DNA of 57,494 bases, taken from positions 17,768 to 75,261 of the forward strand of contig JAMWZA010000006.1 of assembly GCA_024305105.1 (NCBI GenBank), written 5' to 3'. The first letter of the stretch is position 1, and every line of letters starts with the position of its first letter. This document shows positions 16,777 through 26,347 of the stretch, piece after piece. Below the pieces are notes generated by a model. That model did not search any database, was not told where the DNA came from, and worked only from the letters and a program-made list of their open reading frames with translations. This DNA comes from Marinoscillum sp. Lineage in GTDB: Bacteria; Bacteroidota; Bacteroidia; Cytophagales; Cyclobacteriaceae. Made by a program: the position numbers and the translations under genes.

Positions 16777-16827
16777 AAATGAATTTATTCAAAAATTATT
16801 ATTGCTATTCAAGCGATAAATTCATTT
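16777..16827. repeat. Inverted repeat in the PUL upstream region
   Basis: Arms AAATGAATTTAT (16777-16788) and ATAAATTCATTT (16816-16827) are perfectly complementary over 12 bp with a 27-nt loop. The right arm overlaps the end of the second direct repeat. It may be an operator or an RNA hairpin in the region before the PUL. Confidence 0.6.
16803..16818 (+). repeat. 16-bp direct repeat, copy 2 (candidate operator)
   Basis: A second exact copy of TGCTATTCAAGCGATA. It lies about 75 bp before the candidate -33 element of the PUL promoter, a position suited to an activator. Confidence 0.75.
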
Positions 16828-16892
16828 GTTGATCCCTTTAATTTAATCCTATACATATTGTATTATTCTAATATATGAAATTCGAAAAATTT

Positions 16893-16922
16893 TTGAATTG
16901 AGTTTGTAAAGCTCTAAAGTTG
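16893..16922 (+). promoter_or_regulatory. Candidate PUL promoter
   Basis: TTG (16893-16895), exactly 19 bp, then TAAAGTTG (16915-16922), one base off TAnnTTTG. The predicted transcription start is at or next to the ATG at 16927, so the first PUL message may be leaderless. Confidence 0.5.
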
Positions 16923-16926
16923 CATC

Positions 16927-18438
16927 ATGCAATCGTTATCAAATCGTAAGGTTCAGGATTACCTAAAGGGCTTAGTTATACCATATGTGGCAATAACTTT
17001 ACTCGTTTTTGGCTGTACAGATTCGACGGATGATGCGGATATAAATCCCATCAATGAGCCTGAGGTCAATTGGCGGGAAACACATACGATATCAGAACTC
17101 AAGGATTCGTATGCAGCAGGAAACGTCATTGAGGATACCGTCATTTTTACTGGTAAGGTGAGCAGCAGTAACACAAGTGGTAATTTTAGCAAAATCGTTT
17201 ACCTCCAGAGTTCTGAAGCCATTGCGATTCCTTTAGCCGTTGAAAATTTATCTGACGATTATGAGCTTGGTAAAGAATTTTTGGTTTTGGCTAGTGGATT
17301 AAAATATGATCTGGCAACAAATACCCTCGTAACGGACGATGGGGAGTTGTTGTCTTCTGAAGAAGCTGGGGAACATTTTTATGTTATCGACAGCAATCGT
17401 ACCGTAAATTTTAAAGTCGTTACCGATTTAATGGATATTGAAGCTTCCGACGATTCCAGACTTGTTAAGATCTATGGTATACAGTTTGAGGAATCATTGA
17501 CAGACGAAAACTACAATGAAGTGGCATCCAGTGGACGGCTTAACCTGAAAGACAAAAACGGAAATGAAATCACTTTACAGATTGTTCCTGAAGCCACTTT
17601 AAGTGATCTGTCGATACCATATGAGTCGGGATCCATCGAAGGAATCGTAAAACTTGAGGGTGAAAAAAAAGTCATTATTCCCAGAACACCTGAAGATCTT
17701 GATTTTACCAGAGAACGACATTCCATGTACGCTAAGGCAGTTTTTTCTGCTAACGGAAATTCGCTTCCCTATCAGATCATGTTTCCCAGAAATTACAACG
17801 CACAAGAGGAATACCCATTGGTGATATTTCTTCATGGAGCAGGAGAGCGGGGTACCGACAATGAACGCCAGATGGCTTATGGTTCACAGACTTTTAGTAG
17901 TCAATATAGTCGTGAGAATCATCCCGCTATCGTGGTGTTTCCGCAATGTCCTAATACAGACATGTGGTCAAGAAGAACCAAGGAGACCATTGATGGGGAA
18001 TTGATTTTTGAATTTCCGGTAGAAACCTCAGCCAACACGCCAATGCAGCTAGTCATTGATTTGACTAATGAATTGGTTGCCACAGAAGCAGTTGATGAAT
18101 CAAGAATTTATGTGATGGGCTTATCCATGGGTGGAATTGGAACATTGGAATACCTGTACTACGCGTCTGATATTCCAGCAGCAGCAATTTCCATAGCTGG
18201 CGGACATGATGCTGATTTAGTACAGACATATGGTGAAAAAGTATCGATTCGCCTCTATCATGGAGGCAATGATGGTGTGGTTCCACCAAGATACAGTGAG
18301 AATTTATTTACAGCATTAGACGCTTTAAGCGGTGCTGATGTGGAGTTCTATTTAGATGAAAATAAAGGACATGAGTGGAATTACGTTCTGAATGAAGCAG
18401 AGAATCTACTGCCATGGCTTTGGAGCAAAACAAAATAA
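16927..18438 (+). CDS. Lipoprotein esterase with DUF5689-like domain
   Basis: A 503-residue lipoprotein with lipobox LVFGC (Cys30) followed by acidic TDSTDD, consistent with surface export. Residues about 50-265 resemble DUF5689, an OB-like domain of Bacteroidota surface proteins. Residues about 270-503 form an alpha/beta-hydrolase of the COG4099 predicted-peptidase/esterase type. FLHGAGERGTDNE forms the oxyanion region, GLSMGG holds nucleophile Ser400, HGGNDGVVPP the Asp and KGHEWN the His. It probably removes ester substituents from the PUL substrate. The catalytic part is closely related to the esterase at 27682. It is the first PUL gene, 32 bp before susC. The signal sequence starts with an unusually long polar stretch. 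Confidence 0.82.
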   Translation: MQSLSNRKVQDYLKGLVIPYVAITLLVFGCTDSTDDADINPINEPEVNWRETHTISELKDSYAAGNVIEDTVIFTGKVSSSNTSGNFSKIVYLQSSEAIAIPLAVENLSDDYELGKEFLVLASGLKYDLATNTLVTDDGELLSSEEAGEHFYVIDSNRTVNFKVVTDLMDIEASDDSRLVKIYGIQFEESLTDENYNEVASSGRLNLKDKNGNEITLQIVPEATLSDLSIPYESGSIEGIVKLEGEKKVIIPRTPEDLDFTRERHSMYAKAVFSANGNSLPYQIMFPRNYNAQEEYPLVIFLHGAGERGTDNERQMAYGSQTFSSQYSRENHPAIVVFPQCPNTDMWSRRTKETIDGELIFEFPVETSANTPMQLVIDLTNELVATEAVDESRIYVMGLSMGGIGTLEYLYYASDIPAAAISIAGGHDADLVQTYGEKVSIRLYHGGNDGVVPPRYSENLFTALDALSGADVEFYLDENKGHEWNYVLNEAENLLPWLWSKTK

Positions 18439-18470
18439 CAAGATACAATCAATCAACAAATGAGAGGAAA

Positions 18471-21400
18471 ATGAAGAAAGTCTACACTACGATTTTATTG
18501 ACCTTTTTGGCCTTTAACCTAATGGCTCAGGAGGTGACGATAAGTGGGACCATCAAAGATTCTGAAGATGGAGAACCACTGATCGGTGCAAATGTCATTG
18601 AGAAGGGTACAACGAATGGTACTATTACTGATTTCGACGGGAATTATAAATTGACTGTCTCTAGTAAAGATGTGACACTCATATTTTCTTATGTGGGGTA
18701 TAAGCGCAAGGAAATTGACGTCAACAATCAAACGACCATAGATGTTGACCTAACATTGGATATGTCTGAGCTTGACGAAGTGGTAGTTGTAGGGTATGGT
18801 TCCGTTCGGAAAAGTGATTTGACTGGATCTGTAGCTTCCATTAAAAGTGAAGATTTGGTTAAGGTGCCAAACGCTAATCCAGTACAGGCATTACAAGGAA
18901 AAGTATCTGGATTACAGGTGTTGAACACCAGTGGTGATCCAGGGTCTACTCCAGTAGTCCGACTAAGAGGGATTACTACTTTGAATAACAACAACCCCAT
19001 ATTCGTAGTGGACGGGGTGATTATCGAGGAAGGTAACTCTTTAGACTTCCTTAATGCCAACGATATTGAATCTGTGGAGGTACTTAAGGATGCGTCAGCT
19101 ACAGCCATTTTTGGATCTCGAGGGAGTAATGGAGTAATCATTGTCACGACCAAGCGGGGTAAAAAAGGAGATGTTCGAGTAAACGTTTCCATGGATCATA
19201 GCTGGGAAAGTGTTTCAAAGCGTATTGAAATGATGAATGGACGTGAGTTCGCACAATACGTCAATGACATAGAACCTGGAACCTATAATAATCTGGATGT
19301 TTTGGATGATACTGATTGGCAAGACCTCATTTATGAGGACATGCGGCCAATTCGGAATGTTTCTGCCTCAATTAGCAGCGCCACTGATAAGATTGATTAT
19401 TATTTCGGATTGGGATATTTCTATCAGGAAGGACTTCTCGGTGTAGGTGAAGGATCTAACTTTGATCCACAATCTGAATTCGAACGAGTCACTGCAAAGA
19501 TCAATACCACCTATAAGGTGACCGAAGCTTTTGATATTGGTTTAAACCTATCATTGGCACTCAGAGATAAACAAAACGCACCAGGGGTTATTAATACAGC
19601 GCTTAGGGCATGGCCTATAAGTGTTCCTTTCAATGATGACGGCACGTTTGCTGAGGTAAGAGGTAGTGCGAATGCACTGGCGGCTATGGAATATTCCAAT
19701 AGCTATCGCAAGTCATTTGAGAGTGTAGGAAATTTTTACCTGGAGTATGACTTCCTTGATGGGTTTACAGCTAAGTCTAGTTTTCAGTTTACTGCTGGGG
19801 CAGGTCGAAGCAAGAGTTTCACACCAGCATTTTATGTAGCGCCGTTGCAGCAAAATGAAACAAGTGACATCAGTGTCAACTACAGCGATAATTCGTTTGT
19901 ACTATGGGAAAACACCATTTCTTACCAAAAGGAATTTGGCATCCACAGAGTGAATTCAGTGGCTGGATATACGATACAGCGGGAAAGCAGTGAGTTTCTA
20001 AGTGGTAGTGGCCAAAACCTGCTTCGTGAAAATGAAAATTACTGGTACATCAATGCGAGCGATGGGGATCCACTGTTACAAAATGTATCGAATAATGGCG
20101 GCTATGGATCCATGGTTTCGTTCCTCTTCAGAGCCAACTATACCTTGCTTGATCGCTACTTGTTCACAGCAACATTTAGAAGAGATGGTTCTTCCAATTT
20201 TGGTTCTAGAAACCGATACGGAAATTTTCCATCATTCGCACTAGGTTGGAATGTGAGCGAAGAGTCATTTTTCCCAACGACACGATTCATCGATAACCTG
20301 AAAGTGAGAGCCAGTTGGGGAATTGTAGGTAATGAAAAAATTGGCGGGGGAGCACAGTTTTCCACTATTGGAACTGGCTTTGGAGCAGTTTTTGGAGTCA
20401 ATGAAACCCTTAATTCTGGAGCTACTTTAGCTAGCGCGGGTAACCCGGATCTCAGATGGGAAGAAACCGAACAGTTTGATGTTGGAATTAACATGGACTT
20501 GCTTCAGGGAAGACTGATCGCGGAGTTTGATTACTATGTTAAAACGACTAATGATATTTTGGTTCGATTGGAACCAGCAGGATATCTGGGTGTGGGAGCC
20601 TTCCAAAGCATCACCTATAATGTGGCCAATGTTCAGAATAAAGGGTTTGAGTTTAATCTGACTTGGAGAGACAAAATTGGCGACTTCAACTATCAGGTTG
20701 GCGGGCTTGGATCATTCGTAGAAAACGAAGTGCTTAACCTTGGAGCAAATATCGGAGCTGACTCAGTGATCACAGGAGGAGATTTGGGTAATGGCCAGCG
20801 GGTCGCACAAACTGTTGTTGGGTATCCTATTGGGTTCTTCTATGGATACAAAGTTGCCGGAGTTTTCCAAAACGAAGCCCAACTGGAAGAATTTCCAAGC
20901 TTGTCAGCTCAAAGGGCAGGTGACTTCATTTATGAAGATACTAATGAGGATGGCATCTTGAATGCTGAGGACCGAACAGTCATTGGAAATTCAATTCCTG
21001 ATTTCATTTATGGATTCAATGCTTCAGTTGGTTACAAAAACATCAATCTAAGCTGTGATTTTCAGGGACAGACAGGAGTGGATATCTACAATGGCAAACA
21101 GGCAATCACATCTTCTCTATACAATAGAGAGGCAAAGTTCAACAATCGATGGACAGGAGAAGGGTCCACCAATGAACATCCTCGAGCTACTCAAGGTGGT
21201 GTGAACTATTCTCCGAGTGACTATTTCGTTGAAGATGGTTCCTTTTTACGACTGAGGACATTGACACTGAGCTATGACATTCCATCTGGTTTGCTTGAAT
21301 CTGTTAAAGCTCAGTCTCTGAGGTTTTATGTGAGAGGGACGAACCTTGTCACCTTCACGAAATACTCTGGTTATTCACCGGATTTGGGAGCTGGCAGTCC

Positions 21401-21476
21401 TCTGGATGGTGTGATCGATCGAGGAGTTTACCCAATCTCAAAAGTTTATAGTGCTGGTTTGAATTTAACATTTTGA
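18471..21476 (+). CDS. SusC/RagA-family TonB-linked outer membrane transporter
   Basis: A 1001-residue TonB-dependent transporter. The signal peptide ends LMAQ (about residue 20). A CarboxypepD_reg-like domain follows (VTISGTIKDSEDGEPLIGANV), then the SusC signature DEVVVVGYG, a plug domain with VDGVIIEEGNS and ATAIFGSRGSNGVIIVTTKRG, and a 22-strand barrel to the terminal Phe of SAGLNLTF. It imports oligosaccharides through the outer membrane with the SusD lipoprotein as lid. No STN signalling domain precedes the plug, so it is not an anti-sigma-coupled receptor. The ATG at 18471 gives a clean signal peptide; an earlier in-frame ATG at 18414 lies in the previous gene. The susD ATG begins two bases after the stop. 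Confidence 0.95.
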   Translation: MKKVYTTILLTFLAFNLMAQEVTISGTIKDSEDGEPLIGANVIEKGTTNGTITDFDGNYKLTVSSKDVTLIFSYVGYKRKEIDVNNQTTIDVDLTLDMSELDEVVVVGYGSVRKSDLTGSVASIKSEDLVKVPNANPVQALQGKVSGLQVLNTSGDPGSTPVVRLRGITTLNNNNPIFVVDGVIIEEGNSLDFLNANDIESVEVLKDASATAIFGSRGSNGVIIVTTKRGKKGDVRVNVSMDHSWESVSKRIEMMNGREFAQYVNDIEPGTYNNLDVLDDTDWQDLIYEDMRPIRNVSASISSATDKIDYYFGLGYFYQEGLLGVGEGSNFDPQSEFERVTAKINTTYKVTEAFDIGLNLSLALRDKQNAPGVINTALRAWPISVPFNDDGTFAEVRGSANALAAMEYSNSYRKSFESVGNFYLEYDFLDGFTAKSSFQFTAGAGRSKSFTPAFYVAPLQQNETSDISVNYSDNSFVLWENTISYQKEFGIHRVNSVAGYTIQRESSEFLSGSGQNLLRENENYWYINASDGDPLLQNVSNNGGYGSMVSFLFRANYTLLDRYLFTATFRRDGSSNFGSRNRYGNFPSFALGWNVSEESFFPTTRFIDNLKVRASWGIVGNEKIGGGAQFSTIGTGFGAVFGVNETLNSGATLASAGNPDLRWEETEQFDVGINMDLLQGRLIAEFDYYVKTTNDILVRLEPAGYLGVGAFQSITYNVANVQNKGFEFNLTWRDKIGDFNYQVGGLGSFVENEVLNLGANIGADSVITGGDLGNGQRVAQTVVGYPIGFFYGYKVAGVFQNEAQLEEFPSLSAQRAGDFIYEDTNEDGILNAEDRTVIGNSIPDFIYGFNASVGYKNINLSCDFQGQTGVDIYNGKQAITSSLYNREAKFNNRWTGEGSTNEHPRATQGGVNYSPSDYFVEDGSFLRLRTLTLSYDIPSGLLESVKAQSLRFYVRGTNLVTFTKYSGYSPDLGAGSPLDGVIDRGVYPISKVYSAGLNLTF

Positions 21477-21478
21477 TC

Positions 21479-22960
21479 ATGAAGATTTTAAAACATTTAA
21501 GCGTCGCAATCATCGCAATAATTGCTTTTTCCTGTGATGAAGATTTTCTAGACAGACCGCCTCAGTCGGAATTAACTGTTGGGACTTTTCCTGAAACTCC
21601 AGAAGATGCCCGATTAGCGATAAATGGAGCGTATAATTCGTTAAGGCAATGGAATTTAGCAGCTGGAGGGTTTCCAATTTTTGACATCATGTCTGATGAG
21701 TGTACTAAAGGTACAAACCCAGGTGACGGTGCTTCTACAGCAGTATTCGAAGACTTTTCTTTTGATTCTTTTGATGGAGCCTTTGAGCGGTACTACAAGA
21801 CTCTTTATCAGGCAGTTCGTCGTGCAAACCTGGTCATTCAGGAAACCCCAAAAATTCAAATGGATGAAAGTTTGAAATCACGTTACATCGCAGAAGCACG
21901 TTTCTTAAGAGCTTATTACTACTCAGTATTGGTAAGGTCTTTTGGTGGTGTACCAATGGTGACTACTATTAATCCGCCTGTAGATTTAGCTAGAGAAGAT
22001 GCACAGGTGATTTGGGATGAAATTGTCTTTCCTGATTTGGAGTATGCAAGTGAAAACCTGCCTGAAAAGTCGGAATATGCTGCTGCTGATCTTGGCAGAG
22101 TTACCCGCGGTGGAGCTAAGGCATTAGCCGCCAGACTTCACTTGTATTTGGGAAATTTTTCGGAGGCTGAAAGTTTGGCTATGGAGGTGATTAATTCTGG
22201 TCAATACGATCTGGAAGCAAATTTTGGTGATGCATTTAGTTCAGAGAATGAAGGAGGAATAGAATCCGTTTGGGAAGTACCAGCACTGCCGTTAGCTTTT
22301 GGTAATGGTGGTAACCAGTATGCCAATACCTGGGGAATTCGAGGAACACCAAACCGCGGTTGGGGATTTGGACGACCGGCGTACCCTTGGATCGAAAAAA
22401 TGCAGGCTAATGACGACCCACGCCTTGATGCAAGCGTCATATTCTTAAACGAAGAGCTTGGTGGTGTAATTACCGAAGGAGAAGCTGATACACCTGATAC
22501 CACGTACAACGATAGCAACGAAATTATTGAAATTGAGTGTTACAACCAGAAAGTATGGCACCCAGGTACAAATTCTCAGGAATCTTTTGGTCATAACAGA
22601 AGACTGATTCGTTTTGCTGATGTATTGCTGATGGCAGCCGAAGCTTTAAATGAAAACAACAAACCTGCTCAAGCGCTGACAGAACTTAACAAAGTGCGAG
22701 CAAGAGCTCGGAGAGGTGCAGCAATATTGCCTGATATCACTACTACAGATAAAGCTGAATTGCGCCAGGCAATTGCGAACGAAAGAAACTACGAACTCGC
22801 TTTTGAAGGTCTCAGGTACTGGGATTTGGTACGAACCGGACGCGCCGCAGAAGTAATGGGCCCACTCGGTTATGTCGAGGGCAAGCATGAGCTGATGCCC
22901 ATCCCTCAATCTGAGGTAGATATTTCAGAAGGAAGAATCAAACAAAATCCCGAATACTAA
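21479..22960 (+). CDS. RagB/SusD-family glycan-binding lipoprotein
   Basis: A 493-residue surface lipoprotein. The lipobox is IAFSC (Cys19), followed by DEDFLDRPPQSE, typical of SusD N-termini. TPR-like segments include RLAINGAYNSLRQW, RFLRAYYYSVLVRSFGGVPMVT and RLHLYLGNFSEAESLAMEVI; the C-terminus has LAFEGLRYWDLVRTG and HELMPIPQSEVDISEGRIKQNP. With SusC it forms the pedal-bin import complex that captures oligosaccharides. The ATG at 21479 is used; a TTG two codons upstream overlaps the susC stop. Substrate specificity cannot be deduced from SusD. Confidence 0.95.
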   Translation: MKILKHLSVAIIAIIAFSCDEDFLDRPPQSELTVGTFPETPEDARLAINGAYNSLRQWNLAAGGFPIFDIMSDECTKGTNPGDGASTAVFEDFSFDSFDGAFERYYKTLYQAVRRANLVIQETPKIQMDESLKSRYIAEARFLRAYYYSVLVRSFGGVPMVTTINPPVDLAREDAQVIWDEIVFPDLEYASENLPEKSEYAAADLGRVTRGGAKALAARLHLYLGNFSEAESLAMEVINSGQYDLEANFGDAFSSENEGGIESVWEVPALPLAFGNGGNQYANTWGIRGTPNRGWGFGRPAYPWIEKMQANDDPRLDASVIFLNEELGGVITEGEADTPDTTYNDSNEIIEIECYNQKVWHPGTNSQESFGHNRRLIRFADVLLMAAEALNENNKPAQALTELNKVRARARRGAAILPDITTTDKAELRQAIANERNYELAFEGLRYWDLVRTGRAAEVMGPLGYVEGKHELMPIPQSEVDISEGRIKQNPEY

Positions 22961-22995
22961 AAACAATAATTCTCAATCTTAAAAATGAAAGAAGT

Positions 22996-24300
22996 ATGAA
23001 AACAATCAAGTATTTATTTGGCCTAGTGCTGATGGCAGCTATTGTAACATTTACAAGCTGTAATAAAGATGATGAACCAGACGATTTGACCATCCTAAGT
23101 ATAACTGCTTCTGGTGATGATGTATTATCTGGCGACGCAACGGAAGTTGATTTGAATGGTGCTACCTCTGCAGAAGGTGTGCCTGTTGAGCCTGTCATTG
23201 TAGTTACTTTCAGCACAGAAGTGGATGAAACGTCTGTTACCACCTCTACTATTTCTTTAGAAGGAGTGGAGTCTACTGTAAGTGTAACTGGAGCAGCTGT
23301 TACCATTACTCCAAGTGCAGAATTACAAAGAGGAACGGTTTATAACCTGGTAATTGGTGCTGTGTCTGGAGCTAATGGTGGTGGATTCACTGCATCATCA
23401 AGATCATTCAAAACAGGTGGTCGTGCACCGGTGGTTGCTCCTCAGGAAGCAGCTCAGATTGCGTTTTGGAAGTTTGATGGTGATGCTACAGACGAAACAG
23501 GTGTTTACAATCCTGATTACGAGCACATGATCGAGTATGTAGAGGATCGTCATGGACAAGCTATGAGTACGGCACTTTTTGACGGAGATGCAAGTATCAT
23601 CGAAGTAAACGATGCTGGTGATTTAATGGTGGAAAGAAGCGGATGGACCATCAGTTTCTGGATGAAACCTGATACGACTGACAACCTTAATGCTAGTGGA
23701 ACAGGACCTGCAGGTCAGTTTCCATTCGGTTTAGGTGCCTTCTATGGTTTCAGAATGGAAGCTAATGGCGTCTATGGAGATTTTAGTCTGTCGACAAGAT
23801 GGGAAATCGACCCTGAAGGTGAAGATGCTTACACACGTGGAGAGGGATTTAGTTTCAATGGTGATGGTAATTACAACGCTACGGGCGGTTGGAGAGGCCA
23901 TACATTCGAAGCAGACCTGGAGTCTCAAGGTGGCTTGAGTGCACTTTTAGTTGACAAGTGGTCACATGTGATTTTCACTTATGATGCTTCTACATTGACC
24001 GCATCCATTTTTATCAATGGAGAGTTGATGAAAGAGCAGCAATACCTTGAGTACGATCCGCATCCGCAAACAGATTGTGTAGGATGGAAGTATTCTGGTG
24101 AAGAGCCAACGGTATACCCTGACTTGGCATTTGGTTTTGTGCAGTCTAGACGTGGTACATTATGGGATACAGAGTCTTATGGTAACTATGATTCTCCTAC
24201 ATCAAACCACTTCAAAGGTATGTTGGATGACTTTAGAATCTTCAGCGCAGCTTATACTGCTGAAGACGCTTCAGATCTTTATGATGCTGAAAAACCTTGA
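22996..24300 (+). CDS. Surface lipoprotein with Ig-like and LamG domains (putative SGBP)
   Basis: A 434-residue lipoprotein in the slot after SusD usually held by a surface glycan-binding protein. The lipobox is FTSC (Cys22), with acidic NKDDEPDD following. Residues about 35-140 look like a bacterial Ig-like (Big_5) domain, with VVTFSTEVDETSVTTSTISL. Residues about 150-430 form a LamG/concanavalin A-like jelly roll: AFWKFDGDATDETG, ATALFDGD-type STALFDGDASIIEV, WTISFWMKPD and a closing MLDDFRIFSAAYTAEDASDLYD. No glycosidase residues are evident. The role in binding the PUL substrate at the cell surface is inferred from position and fold. Confidence 0.82.
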   Translation: MKTIKYLFGLVLMAAIVTFTSCNKDDEPDDLTILSITASGDDVLSGDATEVDLNGATSAEGVPVEPVIVVTFSTEVDETSVTTSTISLEGVESTVSVTGAAVTITPSAELQRGTVYNLVIGAVSGANGGGFTASSRSFKTGGRAPVVAPQEAAQIAFWKFDGDATDETGVYNPDYEHMIEYVEDRHGQAMSTALFDGDASIIEVNDAGDLMVERSGWTISFWMKPDTTDNLNASGTGPAGQFPFGLGAFYGFRMEANGVYGDFSLSTRWEIDPEGEDAYTRGEGFSFNGDGNYNATGGWRGHTFEADLESQGGLSALLVDKWSHVIFTYDASTLTASIFINGELMKEQQYLEYDPHPQTDCVGWKYSGEEPTVYPDLAFGFVQSRRGTLWDTESYGNYDSPTSNHFKGMLDDFRIFSAAYTAEDASDLYDAEKP

Positions 24301-24326
24301 TTAAGCAAATAGTCAATTACTAATCA

Positions 24327-24355
24327 AATGGGTCGAGGAGCTTCCTCGGCCCATT
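24327..24355 (+). terminator. Strong intra-operon hairpin (attenuator or processing site)
   Basis: A 13-bp stem with one G-U pair and a 3-nt loop (AATGGGTCGAGGA/TCCTCGGCCCATT). Only a weak U-rich tract follows. It lies between the SusCD/surface-binding genes and the enzyme genes, and ends 15 nt before the next ATG. It may partly stop transcription or protect the upstream mRNA end, giving more SusCD than enzymes. Confidence 0.65.
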
Positions 24356-24370
24356 TATCAATCTCTCTTA

Positions 24371-26347
24371 ATGAATATCAAACTCGTTATACTACTCACT
24401 TCTCTACTTACTTTTTGTGCTTGTGGACAAGAAGAGCCAGAGGAAACACCCGTATCAATGCAGCTCACTGCGCTGAGAGTGGGCACAGTGAGTATTTTAT
24501 CCCAATCAGAAACAACTCCCAATAACCAACCAATCATTATATCATTCAACGTACCTCTTAATAGTAGTACTGTTGAACAAGCTATCACCTTAATAAACGA
24601 AGAGGCGGCACCAATTCCGCTGACTTTTTCTTATTTAGACAATGACAAAACAATTTCAGCCAGCCCGGGGGCAAACCTCGATATTGATAAGAGCTATACC
24701 ATCACTATCTCTGATGCCATTCGAGGAGTTTCTGGAGAAGTTTTTCCAGGTGTGGCAATCACTTTTACCACATCCAACCCTCCAATAGTGATTACAGGAA
24801 CTAAAATCAATGACAAACTCATAGATAAGAATACTCGCATTCAAAACATTGATTTGAGACCAACCATTGATATTGCCTTTTCTGAGGCAGTAACTGTTAG
24901 CGAGGTTACTGATTTTATGAGTTTAAACCTTGGCGGAGCTAAGGTGTCGACTACCAATTCTCAATTGATGGACTCGATCATTCGACTTCAACCGGATAAT
25001 GACCTACAGGGATGGAGGAGGTACAACTTTTTGATTGGATCAGGTTTTGGATCAGCGAAAGAAAGACCTTTTGATGGCTATCAATTACCCTTCTACACCA
25101 AATTAGATTCCACATTGAAGTTTCCAGAGATCTCTGACGAAGAATTGCTGACCAAGGTGCAGGAGCAGACATTTAAATATTTTTGGGACTTTGGTCATCC
25201 GGTCAGCGGATTGGCGAGGGAAAGAAATACGAGTCAGGAAACTGTCACAATTGGTGGTTCAGGTTTTGGAATAATGGCCATTCTTGTAGGAATAGAAAGA
25301 GGATTTGTGACTCATCAGGAAGGAATAGACCGACTGGATAAAATCATCACTTTTTTAGGGGATGATGCTGACCGTTTTCATGGCGTATGGTCTCATTGGC
25401 TAAATGGAACCTCAGGACAGGTTGTACCCTTTAGTGCGAACGATGACGGAGGCGATTTAGTGGAGACAGCTTTCATGATACAGGGATTAATCACAGTTAG
25501 GCAGTATCTGGATACATCCGATCCACAGGAAGCAGAAATAATTGATAAGATCAATGATCTGGTCGATGAGGTGGAGTGGGATTGGTACACTCAAAATGAT
25601 CAGAATGTACTTTATTGGCATTGGTCACCTAATTTTGGATGGGAAAAATATCATAGGATAACTGGGTGGAATGAAGCCATGATCGTCTATGTAATGGCCG
25701 CAGCATCTACTACTCACAGCATTGAAAAAGAAGTGTATCAGAGCGGATGGTCTAGAGACGGAGATATGGTGAATAGTGGTAATACGTCACATTATGGATA
25801 TACCTTGCCTTTACGAACAGATAGAGGCGGACCCTTGTTTTTTGCCCATTATTCGTTTCTTGGGCTTGATCCACGAAACTTGTCAGACCAGTTTGCTAAT
25901 TACTGGACACAGAATGTGACGCATAGCCAGATCAATCAGGCTTATTGCATCGCCAACCCACAAAGGTATGTTGGATACACTGACTATTCGTGGGGGCTAA
26001 CTGCCAGCGATGGAGATTCTGGATACTCTGCCCATTCACCTAATAATGATCGTGGAGTGATCACGCCTACAGCGGCCCTTTCATCCATCCCATATACCCC
26101 TGAAGAATCAATAAAAGCGATGCGTCATTTCTATTTTATCCTTGGAGATAGACTGTGGGGTGAATACGGGTTTTACGATTCATTTAATCCGACAGAAAAC
26201 TGGTATGCATCATCTTACCTTGCAATAGATCAGGGACCAATTATTTTAATGATAGAAAATTACAGAACTGGTTTGCTTTGGGACTTATTTATGTCAGCAC
26301 CTGAGGTACAAAGTGGACTAGAAAAGCTTGAAATAACCTATGAATAA
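24371..26347 (+). CDS. GH144-type (PF10091) glucanase with N-terminal Ig-like domains
   Basis: A 658-residue lipoprotein, lipidated at Cys16 or Cys18; the following GQEEPEE is acidic, as in exported surface lipoproteins. Residues about 30-135 form a Big_5 Ig-like domain and about 138-250 a second beta-rich module. The catalytic PF10091 domain starts near residue 255 (LLTKVQEQTFKYFWDFGHPVSGLARER) and includes the conserved GGSGFGIMAILVGIERGF and acidic NDDGGDLVETAFMIQG. Characterised family members (GH144, Chitinophaga and Bacteroides) are endo-beta-1,2-glucanases releasing sophorooligosaccharides. I infer this is the cell-surface endo-enzyme of the PUL. Its stop overlaps the start of its paralogue by eight bases (ATGAATAA). 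Confidence 0.85.
   Translation: MNIKLVILLTSLLTFCACGQEEPEETPVSMQLTALRVGTVSILSQSETTPNNQPIIISFNVPLNSSTVEQAITLINEEAAPIPLTFSYLDNDKTISASPGANLDIDKSYTITISDAIRGVSGEVFPGVAITFTTSNPPIVITGTKINDKLIDKNTRIQNIDLRPTIDIAFSEAVTVSEVTDFMSLNLGGAKVSTTNSQLMDSIIRLQPDNDLQGWRRYNFLIGSGFGSAKERPFDGYQLPFYTKLDSTLKFPEISDEELLTKVQEQTFKYFWDFGHPVSGLARERNTSQETVTIGGSGFGIMAILVGIERGFVTHQEGIDRLDKIITFLGDDADRFHGVWSHWLNGTSGQVVPFSANDDGGDLVETAFMIQGLITVRQYLDTSDPQEAEIIDKINDLVDEVEWDWYTQNDQNVLYWHWSPNFGWEKYHRITGWNEAMIVYVMAAASTTHSIEKEVYQSGWSRDGDMVNSGNTSHYGYTLPLRTDRGGPLFFAHYSFLGLDPRNLSDQFANYWTQNVTHSQINQAYCIANPQRYVGYTDYSWGLTASDGDSGYSAHSPNNDRGVITPTAALSSIPYTPEESIKAMRHFYFILGDRLWGEYGFYDSFNPTENWYASSYLAIDQGPIILMIENYRTGLLWDLFMSAPEVQSGLEKLEITYE

Noticed and set aside
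18728-19192. 154-codon minus-strand frame inside susC
   Set aside because: Shadow of the susC plug domain; composition is that of an antisense frame, with no recognisable domain.
22938-23306. 122-codon minus-strand frame over the LamG lipoprotein
   Set aside because: Ser/Thr/Val-rich antisense reading of a real gene; no family resemblance.
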